Source of the DNA: Monarcha castaneiventris obscurior | Taxonomy: Eukaryota; Chordata; Aves; Passeriformes; Monarchidae | Length of the DNA: 64,000 bases | Direction: 5' to 3' | Assembly (NCBI GenBank): GCA_026261815.1 | Contig: JAMPIT010000379.1 | Coordinates: 23,656,001-23,720,000 of the forward strand | Translations under genes and position numbers: made by a program | The notes under the pieces: model-generated | Seen by the model: the letters and a program-made list of their open reading frames with translations, nothing else | Database searches by the model: none | Told to the model about the DNA's origin: nothing | Shown: positions 51,984 through 64,000 of the stretch, one piece after another | Position numbering within the stretch: the stretch's first letter is position 1 | How the letters are laid out: every line of letters begins with the position of its first letter

Positions 51984-54900
51984 AAAATTGTGCAGCCCCT
52001 ACAGCAGGTTTGCTTGGTTTGCCTCCTGCGGTTGGTACATGTAACTGCTTAGTGAAATCGCCCAAAATGCTGAACACTAGCCCACACCCATGTAAGCACA
52101 CCAATTTCTTAATAAGAAAACACATTTGAGGAAATGTAGAGCATTTAGAAGAGTAGACCTTTCAACTGCAGAGTGTTTTCAGACTTGGTGACAGCAAAGC
52201 TGCTAGTCTTGTTGCCATCCCACACAGGCAGCTATGCATTACAAAGACATGAAGCAGTCACACAGAAAATGGTGTCTGTGCCTTACTCAAAACCTGCTGT
52301 TCTCCTGGTGGCATCAATGCTTTATTTAGGTCACTTTATAAAAAGGACAAATTAAGCCTCGGGGTAGAATTGTATCCTTTGACTCTGTAGGCAGAATCTG
52401 TTCTCATGCTGGAGTAAATGGTGATGGCTTTAGTTTGTTGAAGATAACAGAGATCTTGTTATAATACACTTGAGTGTATTCCAGTGGAAAGCAGGACTTG
52501 ATCTTTTAATAGAAACAACTAATCAAAAGTCTTCACACTGTTTCCTCAAGTTTTACTAGCTGAAAAAGAAAAAAAAAAAACCCAACAAAACAGAACATGA
52601 GCAGGAATAATTTTTTTTTTTCCTCATTTCACTGGTCTGCCCCCAAGGATCTCTACCAGGTTACATTGATTCCTCAATAAAGAAAGACTTGCATTTGCAC
52701 TAAGGCCTTTTTTAGAAGGAATCTGCTGCAGAATTAAGCCTAAAAGCACAAAATGCTTTCAGTAGCAAAAAATCCCTAGGGTGAAGAAGTTTGTTAGAAA
52801 CTTGACCCACCAATATATAGCTGAAATTATGTCTAATTCTACCCATACAATACCAGTTAATTGAAGTGTACAAATACAGCTATCCCTTTTCCCCCCTTAT
52901 TTTGTTGTTTTGTTCATCTTTGCGGTTTAATCACAGTTTAAGGAATTTTATGTCCCTTTTTTTTCTTTACACATTCACAGCTCTACTTGCCAGTATAAAT
53001 GATACATCACACCCCCTGCAGCTGAAATACTTGTCTTGTTCCCATGACAGAAAGTCCATGTGACCTTCTGTTCTTCAAAATACAGTCAGGAAATTTTGTA
53101 AAAAACATCATTCACATTAAGAGGTTTTCAAACTGTATATTTTGAAGGTGAATTTCTTAAACAGCACCTGCATGAGCTCAAGGCAAATCCTAATTATGCT
53201 AGTAAAGAACACCCTACCAAACAAGTATGGAATCCTTGTGATTTGGTGGACTATTTAGACACACATTTAGTGTGAGAACTTGCTGTGAGAGCAGCCCATT
53301 TCCATGGATTGACCACATCCTCCACGACCTTGCCCAGTGCCTGCCTGATACCTCTTCCCTTTCTCCTCAGATGTCACCAGTGGTACCAGCTGCCTTCTCA
53401 CCAGCAAATGTGAACAGTAGGAACAACTTCTTTCACAGCTTGGGTACTGCGTAAAGCATGGTTTGTTTTGCCAGAAAGCAAGAAAGGACGTTTTACCTCA
53501 GGTGTTGCTGTTAAATCAATGGAAAAGAAAGCTTTCAGATCAGATTTTGTGTCTGTGCTCCTTTCCTTGCCCAAGAGCAGCAGTAGGAGATTTTGGAATT
53601 ACCTGTTTTCTTCTCAGGCGGTATTTGCAGGCATGTCCTTGCATCCATAGGGCAGTAAAAATATTTTTTATAATATATAAGTTAATGGCCCTACCTAAGA
53701 GAGAGCTATAGTGAATTGTCCAACAAACATTTGTGTAAATGTAAAGTTACATTTGTGATTGGTTTTTTTTAACAGTGATTAGTAGGTCACCAAACCTTGA
53801 ACCTACCTGTAGGAGAAACTTGGTTTTCTTCTTAGTCTCATTTGCACAATGGTTTTAAGCTACAGGAACAGTAAGTGACTGCATCACATCTTTCCAAAAC
53901 AACATGGGTTGTCATTTTCAGATGACCCCAATTTCAAAAGTGCAACTGATTTATACTCTTAAAAGAGTTTAAAAATATAAATGTCTAAAGCAGAACCAAA
54001 ACATTCTGAAATTATTAATTTTATTTTTTAATGAGGTTGGCCAGAAATTTGGTTTGGCCAATTGTTTTGCTGTAAATGTTTGATATTTTTAAATATGTTT
54101 TGCTTCAGTTCAAATGGGACAAAAAAAACCTTATGGATGACCTATGAAGATGAAAGAGAAAATTAACATGGAGACATTGGTATGTGCATACAATCATGTG
54201 TGCTTGTTTCAGTGTTTGCTGCTATCCCAGTGTGAATTCAGAAGAAGGGGATAACTTATCCTTAGAGGCATGTATAAGAGAAAGATGAAAACTCTATTGA
54301 TTTTTATTGTGCATTGTGTCTGTCATTCACAAAGTCCTCCCTTTCTTAGAAGGACGTTTTTAATGCTAGAGCTTTCTTTAGTGAACTCCGGTTAAGTATC
54401 TCCTCTTAACCACTCTTAAGTTATTTGCAGGGGGATTTTTTCTTAATCTTGAAATGAAGGAATTTACTTGCCTTTGAGAAACATATCCTGGATTTTTCAC
54501 AGTAACACCCTTTTTTTTTCACTCAGTCTGTATCTGTCCTACGAGTGGGCTCTAGCAAGCCTGAGAGCAGATAGCTGCTTTTCTAACATGTCAGCAGCAT
54601 ATGTACATGTCAATCCATGTTACACAGGAAATAAGCTAACATCATCATTTTAGTGAGGAGTTCCTGTAATTTTCAGTTTCCATATTAACAGGAAAAATAA
54701 GACTCCTTGGGAAGTTTATGGCCTGAAGAGTGACAAATACTTGCAATGCACAAGGACATGGTTCCCAGATAGTATTTACTGCAGTACTGCTCTCCAGCCC
54801 ACATGGCTTGCATCAGGAAAAGCAGGCTGGGGGCTAGCACTTGGTACAAGGAGGGAAAAATGACTGGAAAAAAAAGGGATGAAAGCCTTACTGAGCAGTC

Positions 54901-55244
54901 TGCTGAGTGAAAACCTCTGCCTAGTACTGAGGAAGAATTTCCAAGTGGATGTCATCCAAGAATGATTTGATTCCCCAGAGAGGTCTGTACCCTGGTTTCA
55001 AGGCACGAGCAGCGTCCGTGCCTGCTAACAGCTGTCCCTTCGCCTGGCTCCATCTGTGAGCACTCTGGAGCCCACTCCTGTGCTCCTGCCACACTTGGCA
55101 GCTCCTCCCTTGCTTCAGCATGGCACAGTGGATGGCAGCATCTCATCCCATCTACTCCCAGGCTCATCTAAAAATCTGCATGGCATCATCTTGACACTGG
55201 TTTGCAGTGCAGGAGCTTGTTCACTGCCTTAAGCCCCAAGAAGT
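51984..55244. other. Unique AT-rich non-coding sequence
   Basis: No gene or transposon is recognised. Short A- and T-runs occur near 52,570 and 52,611. The segment 54,960-55,190 is GC-richer with several CpGs, but no product is recognised. Confidence 0.55.
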
Positions 55245-55445
55245 TTCTTCAGCCTCAAGAAGAGATGGTTGAGAGGGGACCTCATCAATGCCTATCAGTC
55301 TCAGAAGGGAGGCTGTCAAGAAGATGGAGCCAGGCTCTTCTCAGTGGTTCCAAGCAATAGGACAAGAGACAATGGGCAGAAACTGATGCACAGGAAGTTC
55401 CACCTGGACATGAGGAAGAACTTCTTTACCGTGCAGGTGCACTGG
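55245..55445 (+). mobile_element. CR1 LINE, internal piece lacking its 3' end
   Basis: Plus-strand CR1 that stays in frame over about 60 codons: [20 protein letters not shown], then [18 protein letters not shown] and [14 protein letters not shown]. This is the end of the ORF2 reverse transcriptase. Similarity stops abruptly after 'accgtgcaggtg' near 55,440. The last conserved codons, the 3' untranslated part and the tail are missing, which is unusual for an element that integrates from its 3' end. It is closely related to the minus-strand copy at 35,893-36,365. Confidence 0.93.
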
Positions 55446-57689
55446 ACCAGACAAGTAAGGACCCATCTCTCTGAATACTTTTATGCCATTCCTATAAAAT
55501 CAAAAGTCTCTTCCAAAAATAACTACCCAGCAACATTTTGTCTTGAATGCCTGAAAATTGCTAGAAAGAAACCCTGTTGCCTTCCACAGTACTCATGGCC
55601 AAAATGAAGACAGGTCAGTGTAACCAGAGGTAGCCATCTGACAGCTCACCTTACCTGAGGTTGTCCAGGGTAAGATGCATGGCTGAAATATACTCTGAGA
55701 GACATATACGGGGTTTCAGCTCACAGTAACATTGCTTTAGCTGTTCACAGAGAGGGGACAGCAGCAAGTGGCTGCATTTGTGCCAAAGTATACCTGATGT
55801 TTTCACATCTCTGTTTTCTGGGCAGCTCTGAGGCATCTCAGCAGGACTTTACCAGAGGTCTAATATCATATGAAATTATCACAAGTCTAGTTCTTGTAGA
55901 GGAGGATTCTTCTGAAAGAGTCTGTGGTTCTTTCCCTCGATGTTCCCCAGGAACACTGGCTGCTGACAGAGCTGTAATGAAGGTGAGAACTGAGCCACTG
56001 AGATATCCTAGATATTCTCTGTCTTATATTAAAGCACATATGTATTGTCAGTTTATATTTATGCATTTTGTAACATGAGTGCATGTGTTTCATTACATTG
56101 CAGAGTGCAATTTTAAGATATTAAGGGGAGTACACCCAGCACAAGTCAAAACCCTGCAGACGTGCCACAACAGTGTAGAACTTCGTCTCCTGAGGCTGGG
56201 AGACCTGTGGGTTCAAGTGAGCAGGAGTTGGGGGACAGGTGTTCCCATCAGGAGAAAGGCACCATCACTCTCTGGACCCGTCAGGAGAAACACTGTCGAG
56301 GCCTCCAGAGTCATGCAAGAGTCTTCAGTTAGTGTCCATTTCCTGCATTTCAAAGAGTAATTATATTTACAAAATAACAGCTTTTTCTTTCTCTCCATTT
56401 TTCTCCAAAACTCCTTAGCTGTGCTCTCTTTCTGGCTCACATTTTAAATGTGCCTTGGCAGCAAGAGCTTCAGCTTCTTTAATTTATTACCTCTGTTTAT
56501 GGAATATGGATATTGGGCCAACTTTATTTCTTACATTAAGTGAATCAGTGCAAATGCAATCACTTTTGGATATCCACTGTATAAAATAAGCATATTTAGA
56601 TGATCAAGTAAGTGTTCCCATATGCATGTTGGCTGGTATTTCGTGCTGGTATAGCATTCTTATTTTTCTTATGTGGTGTCCTTAGTCTTCTTTCCTTCCC
56701 TTTTTGACTGCATTTGGTCAGTTATTCAGGAAAAAAAAATTACTTGTACCTTAAAAGAAATACTGTCTATTCAGCATATGGCATTTATAGATCTTCGGAA
56801 ATTCTTTAGGGAGGCGTGCTTCAGATTAGTGGTCTCTCTCCTTCGGGGATGGTTTTAATTTGTTAGCACTTTAGATCTGTAGTCTTGAGGTAGCTCCATT
56901 TTCAGTCAATAAAATGGTTAGTGAAATGAGGGTAAAATATTATAATTGTGTTCTTTAAATCAGATTTTTATGTGGGTTTTTTTCCTCCTGGTATGTAAAT
57001 CTGTCATTCTGAGAGGAATTTTTCCTGTTTTCTTTTAATCTTCGGTGCATATGCCAAGAATGATGATTTTAAACATGAATTACCACAATAACTCAAAGTC
57101 AAACTGCTGGTAGACTGTTACCCTGGGATGGGAAGGGAGCCAAAAGCAGCCCAGCTTTGACTCCAGAGTTTCTGACTGAAGTCTGCCACCCTGTCTGTGG
57201 CCCTCGCCTCTGCTCACAGCACATAGCCTCTTTGGGACCCCAGGTGCAAAGTGCCAAACCACTCCTGAGGAAACCCAGCCAGATTAGTGAAGGCAAAGAT
57301 GTACTTGAGCCACAAGGGCTGCTGGCTGCTGGCCTCCTGCAAAGCAGCAGCTCTGTTGGAGCCAAGCTGGCTCCTCCATTGACCCACCTTTACCCATCAG
57401 TGATGTACAGCCAAAGCCCTCAGCTGTGATGCTTTGTGAAAGGAATGAAGGGACACAAAAATGCCACACAAACCCAAGCCAACAGCAGCCAGCTGTGGCA
57501 ACACCACCATGGAAACAGCTGAAGAAGGAGTCAGCAAAAGGTCTCTAATCTGCCATGGCTGAAAATTAAAGTCTGCCCAGCAGAAGCTTTTGATAATGGC
57601 ATTGCCTGTGTGGAGCACATGGGAAGGGCAATGCAGGACCATGCTGTGGTTTGCTGCAGTAACCAGGGAAACAGGTGGCCTCAGGACCT
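55446..57689. other. Unique non-coding sequence
   Basis: No gene or known repeat is recognised, apart from the exon-like segment at 55,655-55,740 listed separately. On the plus strand another segment, 55,826-55,982, has a strong acceptor (CATCTCTGTTTTCTGGGCAG) and a donor (AAG|GTGAGAAC) with one open frame of 52 codons beginning SEASQQDFTRGL. The region 57,120-57,690 is GC-richer without a recognised product. Confidence 0.5.
55655..55740 (-). other. Possible internal exon (weak candidate)
   Basis: On the minus strand the acceptor CTGTCCCCTCTCTGTGAACAG precedes 86 bp with one open frame, LKQCYCELKPRICLSEY, then ISAMHLTLDNL plus two bases. A near-perfect donor follows (CTCAG|GTAAGGTG). The frame also stays open upstream of the acceptor for about 30 codons. 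Three cysteines and a mixed composition look protein-like, but I know no matching family. The end phase (2) does not fit the phase-0 candidates at 40,240 or 9,129, so no chain can be built. Confidence 0.2.
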
Positions 57690-57990
57690 TGGAACTCATC
57701 CAGTCCATTCCAGTCCCAAGTCAGAATCCATATCTAGTCAGTCAGGCAGACATTTGTATAGCCTGACCATAATAACTCTCTCGTCACAGGGATTTCAAAT
57801 GCTCTCAGGTAGTCCTTACTGGGGCTCCAACAACCTTTCCAGGAAAAAGTTTTCCACAGTGTGTGACCTAAAGCATTGCTACAACTTCAGCTCATCATTT
57901 TCTATGCCTTTGCTCATGGTCATGGAGAACAGATTATTGTCTTTGTTCTACAGGACTTTTTTACACACTACAATCAAGTTTTCCCATCAG
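57690..57990 (-). mobile_element. Very old CR1-type remnant
   Basis: Minus-strand remnant. On the plus strand it runs 'ctttccaggaaaaagttttccac', 'gcattgctacaacttcagctc', then 'tggtcatggagaacagattattg', 'ctacaggacttttttacac' and 'aatcaagttttcccatcag'. This order parallels the reverse complement of old CR1 3' regions as I remember them ('gacagttaggaagtttttcc', 'gccatggagaacaatt', 'ctttacatatttgaagactg'). Similarity is low, with no intact frame. Boundaries are approximate. Confidence 0.5.
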
Positions 57991-59204
57991 TTTTTCCTTC
58001 CCTCACACTGAAATACGTGGGTATTGCCAGTGGTTGCCTTCCTTAGCCCTTACTTCCTTGGACTGGGCCTCTGTGTGAAGAGCTGCCTGCACGACAGACA
58101 CAATATACAGCTTGTGGGACAAACCACAGTGCAAACCTGGTTGACCAAAGAGGCCACTGAAAGGCAGTCTAAGAAGCTGTAGGTGTGCAACACACCAGAA
58201 CTGTTTCTGTCATAGTCTTTGTGTGTGTGCCTGGGTGGTGCGGGCCTGGGTCTTTTAATTATACAAGTGGTGAATTCATTGCTGTCACTCTTTAAGATTT
58301 TCAAATGGATGTGCATTGGTCTCTCACCTGTAAAGTATTTATGTAAATAAAACTGAGAATCATGTTTTGCATCAGGCACTAGATTCAGTGGTGAATGGCT
58401 TTGCAACTTGGCTGTGGAGATTTAGAACTGAACAAACCCTCTCAAAGTGCCCAGGCCTGGCTGGGAATGGTTGGCAGAAAACCAGCCTCAGAGGGCACAC
58501 AGAGGAAGATGCTCATCTCCATTGGCACCTCCCCGCAGGTAATCAGGGATGCATCCCAGAGCTGGAGCTTGTGATTCAGATCTGAGCCTGCTGCAAGAGG
58601 ATGAATTGCAAAATATCTGATGTTTCACACAAGCAAAGTCAAAAGCACCATGCTGAGTAAATTATAAACATGCTTAAAAACACAACAGTGAGCAAAAGCA
58701 AAAACACAAACTCAAACAGTTTCCTCTCTTGAAAACCTATAGTGATCGTGAGCTCCTTATGAAAGTGAAGCTATGATTTCACCTAAAAAAAAAGGCTTCT
58801 GTTTGCATTAGCTTTATTATTTTGGAAAAAAAAATAAAAACCAAATCCAAAACTGGAGAGATGTGCAGCTGAATAGCATTTCATAACATATAGGAAGTTT
58901 CCCCATTACACTTGACAGGAACAGAATACGCTGGAATCAAAGGGGTATGTTAACAACTCAGCATATCTACCCCTTTGGAACTAGTATTAGTCTATCATAT
59001 CACCAAAAAATAATAAATCTTTGTAAAAGGCAGCAGTTGCTTTCATACTCTGGCAGCAAAACCCATCTGGCACTCTTGGAAAAGTAAAAAAGGCAACATA
59101 CTCTAAATTACATTGTTAAAACACCTACAGCCTAGTTCATTTTCATATGCTATCCATATGTAAGCCCTGAGCAATAGACAGCCACTTAAAAACTCCCTTG
59201 TTCT

Positions 59205-59270
59205 CTGTGTGTGTGTGTGTGTGTGTGTGAGGAGGCGGCGGGGGAGAGAAGAGAGAGAGAGAGAGAGAGA
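59205..59270. repeat. Compound (TG)n / (GA)n microsatellite
   Basis: About 12 TG units, a short G-rich spacer (AGGAGGCGGCGGGGGAG), then about 12 GA units to 59,270. The spacer contains the only CpG pair of its surroundings. Z-DNA-prone and H-DNA-prone dinucleotide tracts lie side by side. Confidence 0.95.
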
Positions 59271-60998
59271 CAGACAAGGTGAACGTAGAGACCTGTGTTT
59301 TTATTCTGATGTTTTGAAGTGGAAAATATTGCAAACCCTAACTGGCATGGAAATAATTACACTGGAAAAATAAATGAATAAATATAATAGCAGGTTTTCA
59401 CATATAAAAATTCCTGAAAAGTTTTTAGCTTTATCAACCCCCTTCCACACCCACCAGAGCATATGGCCCACTGTTTGTGCAAATCAGCCGTCTTTGCTTA
59501 AAGTGGATGTTTCTATTAACACTGTGACTAATTACTGAAAACAAACATGTGTAAGTATGATCTCTGCTAACTGCCTCTGTCAACCCATCTTTTTCTTCTT
59601 GCTATTCAGTCAAACGGATTAAGATTGCTTGCAAAAGTACAGTAGACCTCCACTTAGCCTGTTAGCTGGCATGAATAAACAAAGCCCATCAACCACAACT
59701 GACGTCAGGCTTCAAAAAATGTTTTTTACATTAGTTTAAAAAACCCCACAGAAACATAAAAAGTGAAAAAAATTCAGAGGATGTTAAAACAACGAATGTA
59801 AGGAGCTTGAATGTGGGACATAAGGGGCTGCTTTGGGAGGGGTATGGAGAGCACAGCTATACAAACCATGGTGCATGAGCTCACATGGGTGGCAGACGTT
59901 CTGTGCTGAGGGCAACCAGCGCCGCCTCAGTGTGCAAGGCTGGACATACATGCACACAGAAGGAGCATCCACAGAAACTTTAATGTCAGTCTTTCTTGTG
60001 GTTTTCTCCCATCCAGAAATAAAAACAACAAAAACAACAACAAAAAGACTTAAAGCATCCATTTGGTCTTTGTAAGATACAAAGAGGAAAAGATGCAAGC
60101 AGATTTTTCTTCCAAGTGCTCTACAAAAGCTGCTACAACAGCATCACAGAGTGGGGGACAGGAACCCGCATGGCTCCTTGTCTATTTGACTGCTTGGGAG
60201 TGGAGGAGACTGGAGAGACCCAGGCTGCTTCAGGGCATGTCTTCCTTATCAGAGTAGAAATACAGGGGGAAAAAACATCTTTATGGTACAGCTTGAATGT
60301 GTGTGCCCTCCCCAGCCGCTGTGTCTGGGCTGGCTGTGGCCCTGTAGAAGCTGTTGGGCTCTGAGCAGCCACAGCCAGTGGTAAAAGCAGGTCTCAGCAC
60401 ACTTTGTTCTCACACACACTGACTGCCCCAGAGAGGAGCCAGCTCTACGGGGTGGAGAGAGAACTCGTAACCATCTCTACACAGCCATACTGCCTTGTCT
60501 AACATGAGCTGTGGGACAGGGTCTCAGTGCATTTTACCTCAAGTTGTACATAATGTAAAAACAAATTACATGCTAGAAAATTGCACAAGTCTACATCTGC
60601 TGCTTTTTCCAAGCTCATAGATGGTTGGGAGCCAATTCCCTGTCATTTCTCATCTCTTGCACTTTACACAGGGTGTTTCCTTTATAAAACAACTTGCCTT
60701 TGGGTTTAATGATTTCTAAGGAAACATAACTCTGTCAGAGCGCTGCGGTGTTTAATTCCTCCTTTGCTGTTAGTGTCTGCCTGGTGCAGCCCAGGGACGC
60801 CAGTGTGCTCACTGAACTGTGCATGCACTTCGTGTGCTCTTGGGCTCATGCCCATGCCTAGAAGCTGGTGTTTGATCTAGACTGAACAAGATGGCCTTAG
60901 CCTTCAAAGCCAGCATGTTTACATTCCTCTGCTATATCTTGCCTCTTTTTTTCAAGTACCCTCAAGATAGGTGTCCTGCTGTTAGAATAAATACTTAC

Positions 60999-61103
60999 CT
61001 TGTGCACTGCCCTTTTCTCTGGTGGCCTCAACATGCTTTCGCAGAGGTGGAAGCGCTGTTAACTCCTTTTTATCATGAAAAAATGGCAGCACAGTGCTCA
61101 GAC
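60999..61103 (-). other. Possible internal exon (weak candidate)
   Basis: On the minus strand the acceptor CCTTGCTTTGTCCTGCAG precedes 105 bp that are open in one frame, followed by an ideal donor (AAG|GTAAGTAT). After two bases of a split codon the peptide reads LSTVLPFFHDKKELTALP, then PLRKHVEATREKGSAQ, and one base is left over. Two CpGs fall inside. The plus strand across the same bases also has a good acceptor (CAACATGCTTTCGCAG, just before 61,043) and an open frame (VEALLTPFYHEKMAAQC and on). The strand is therefore ambiguous and at least one reading is a coincidence. No family is recognised. Confidence 0.2.
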
Positions 61104-64000
61104 CTGCAGGACAAAGCAAGGGCAGAAACAACAAGGAAAAAACACAGGTGTCCTCTCACCCAGCCCCAACGCAGCCCAGCCTGGTTAAGAGCCACCTAGT
61201 TAACCTGAGTACCTCGGCTTTCCTTGCAGCCACCTTTGCCTCAGTGGCTCCTTCTCTCCCTCCCAAACCAAGCTTCCTGGTGCAGTGGGATGCGGGAGGC
61301 AGAAAACAGGGACAGCAGAGCAAGGGGTTTGCAGAAATAAAGTCCTTAACTATTCAGTCCTTAACTGTTCACTGTAGTGGTACGTGGGTTGAAGCAAACA
61401 GGGCAGATGTGCTGATCTGGAGGTGACTGGGTCAGACAGAAAGGTCCTGTGAACCAGACTGTTGAAGAGAAGACATGGGAAGGAGTTTGGGGGGAAACCC
61501 TTCTGAGAGCAGGAAGTGAACAGGATCAGTGCTCAGCTGGCTCTGTCTTCCATCACAGGGCATTTCTTTGGCTGTAGGAGAGGAACAGCAAAATCCACTG
61601 CCATTGGTGACCCATGGTCCCTCTCTGCCTGAGACAGCAACTGCACATCAGGGCCAAGGGCTTGGGGCGATGGGGAGAGTGTCTCTGGTTCTTCTTGAGC
61701 TCAGCGGTGGTACTGACCTTGTGTGCTAAGGCTAAAGACATGTAAACGAAATCCCGGGGATTACAGGGTTACTGTGCTTGTTCCTACTGCTGTGCCCAAT
61801 GCATATGAGAAAATTCAGCTCCCAACATGGGACATACACCACATGAATCAAGAGTCTGAGAGCTGGAATAACTGATGGAGAGCAAGGGAGCTACAGGAAG
61901 AGGAAAGCGGCTGCAGCAAGGTGTACAAACTCCAGCCCTGAGTTTACTGCTCAGCTCTTCAGTCAGCTTGTCAGTGTCAGCCCTAACCTTCCTCGGTACA
62001 CCTCAGAGAGGAGAGATGAAGCAGAAACAGACTACTTCCCAGCTTGAATCTTATCAGGTTTTCTTTCCTTCTAACAGACATTTTAAATTTGCCACCACTT
62101 CCCTGAAGATCCCAAAATATGAAGCAAATCACCCTGGTTTTGTCTGATGTGTCTCACACTGAGGCAGAGGAAAGCACCTTTATCTGTGTTGACACCACTC
62201 CCTGAGTTTGCTCCGTTAACACAGGATCAGGTACCTGCAGCCTATGGACTGAGGGGTGGAAATGAGTCAAAATGGTAAACAGCCTACATTTTACCCATGC
62301 CTCAGCTTACAAAGTCAGGCACTGCAGCTTAATGCACACAAAAAAATCAGTCTGAGGGCAGAACCTCCCAATCTTCATAGTTAGCATTTCCCAACGCATG
62401 GTGTAGGCGGACAATTATTTTCCGCCCTCTGAAGCCTGTGGTTTGAAAACTGACAAATCTGTGCTCAAATTCCCTTTCCACTCTAAATGCCATTTAATGG
62501 CAGTATAACTGGAAGGGTCAAAAATCAACTCTCACTTGGCAGTGGCCCCTTCCAGAGCCAAAGCCACGGTCCCTGCTGAGGCACAGGAGAGCTTCCAACT
62601 TCCAGGTGGTCATTTACCACTGGGCTTGCTCAAGAACAGCTTTAACAGAAACTCTAAACACCAAAATGCTTTCAAGAATGCAGATTGTACTGATGGTAAG
62701 AGAAATTAACTGAATTAGTAGAAGGCTGGCAAGAACCTTTAAAGAGGGTTTAGTTCAGTGCTGGAGTTCTAACATGAAAAAAAATAAAAACGCATTTCAC
62801 ATGTCTTCATGATGCATTTATTTATGCCACTGCACGTCCTCTTTACCTCACACCAACTTCCAAAATGAACAAAAAATACCTCCTCTCTGTTTAACAAGGT
62901 GAAGAGCTGATGCTCCATATCAAGAGTCTTAGGGAGATTTGGATATATCTACGATTCTGCTAAAAACGCAAACTGAAGAAAGATCCTTCTAAAAATGTTG
63001 ATCCATTAAATAGGCTTTGCAGTGCTCACACTTTCTCTTCCCTTCTGGGAGGGTGCAGGAGGTGGGGAATGATACTAATTCCACTATCAAATCCCAATTT
63101 AAATATCCTTAAGGTCAAGGTAATTATTTCATGTCTTAAAAAATACTCTGTGTCTGCAACAAGAGGCAAGAGAATTACGGGGGTCCAGGGAGGATGGTTG
63201 GCACTGGCAAAGCAGCAATGTTTGATGCAATCAGACACGACTCTGTACCCGCAGGCAGTACCTGGGAGCAGACCTCAGTACAGAGCTAGGACCAAATACT
63301 TGATATAACTGGAAATCATACTGAGGATGTTCTCCTCCTGCTAGGGCAGCCTTAATTTCTGTAACAATCACACTGTAGATGGATTTACTTCTGGAGACAA
63401 CATGGTTAATTAAGCCCCGCATGTACCAGAGTACCCTTGGGAACTGCACTGGACAAAGGCTGTAAAAGTTACTGCTCAGTCTACACCTCTGGGAAGGTGC
63501 TTCCCTTTCTTAATGAGTATTCCCATTAAGTTTAAAATAGAAATAGATGTCTGTGCAAAAGCTCAAGTGCAGAGGAACCATTAAAAACAGATATGCTTTA
63601 TGACAGCAATTAATCTAGGCATTAGTTTGACTTTGAAGACAAAGCACATCTCTGATGCAAAGTGATTAGGCATTTTGGGGGTTTTCTTACAAGGTCTCCC
63701 CATGCCACAAACAAGGAACAGATCTGAGTTAGCTGGATGCAGCCATAACCTGAAACTCAGAGGAGATCCCCTCAAGAACCAGACATCAAGGCTGTCCTGT
63801 CTTATGCAGAAACTGGAAAAAAAATGAGATTACATGACCCTGTGACCCATGGCAGCACTTCAAGTGACATTTTCCTGCTCTGGGACTAGTGGTTCATAAA
63901 GTACCATTCACAGAGGGAACATCGGGAATGAAGTTCCATGGAGAAGGTAGGAATACAGATTTTTTAACATTTTTATTACACAGTAAAGAATACAACAATA

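Larger units (their letters stand above)
57991..64000. other. Unique non-coding sequence
   Basis: No gene or transposon is recognised. It holds the TG/GA microsatellite at 59,205 and the exon-like segment at 60,999-61,103. GC content is a little higher from 60,150 to 62,250. Open frames on both strands there match nothing known. Confidence 0.5.

Noticed and set aside
1..64000. CRISPR arrays, operons, phage modules, tRNA or rRNA genes
   Set aside because: No regularly spaced repeats, no dense same-strand coding and no tRNA B-box-like motifs were seen. The sequence is vertebrate-type non-coding DNA.
1..64000. A novel multi-gene biological system
   Set aside because: No long conserved reading frames or gene clusters exist here. 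The notable content is repeats, simple sequence and a few unproven exon-like or enhancer-like segments.

Overview
The window looks like about 64 kb of bird nuclear DNA without a recognisable complete gene. The bird assignment rests on the repeats. At least nine fragments of CR1, the dominant avian LINE, are present in both orientations. Two blocks look like endogenous-retrovirus LTRs of avian type. No Alu, B1 or L1 sequence was seen. I cannot name the species. The unique sequence is AT-rich (roughly 60% A+T by eye) and poor in CpG, and there is no CpG island. This suits an intergenic gene desert or long introns.

Layout: 1-22,745 is mostly unique sequence with one CR1 tail (2,164-2,430), a (AAAAG)n array of about 197 bp (12,486-12,682) and a perfect 89-bp tandem duplication (18,912-19,089). 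From 22,746 to 23,640 there is an old minus-strand CR1. From 23,641 to 35,892 the sequence is unique, with a perfect hairpin at 26,110-26,140 and a (ATCC)n array at 34,783-34,874. A minus-strand CR1 lies at 35,893-36,365, followed by about 8 kb of unique sequence. From 44,582 to 55,445 repeats are dense: an internally deleted CR1, a probable solo LTR apparently inserted in an old CR1, a second LTR that looks ERVK-like, and three further CR1 pieces. An old CR1 remnant lies at 57,690-57,990, and the remainder is unique with a compound TG/GA microsatellite.

No bacterial-type operon, CRISPR array, tRNA, rRNA or intact viral gene was found. The open reading frames are short. They are chance frames, stop-free translations of microsatellites, or CR1 reverse-transcriptase remnants. 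A few short open segments have consensus splice sites on both sides (minus strand 60,999-61,103, 55,655-55,740, 40,240-40,293, 9,129-9,209; plus strand 7,141-7,219). They are listed as weak exon candidates only: sites this good occur by chance in 64 kb, and the segments do not join in a consistent phase. All family assignments come from reading the sequence against remembered consensus features. No database search was made.
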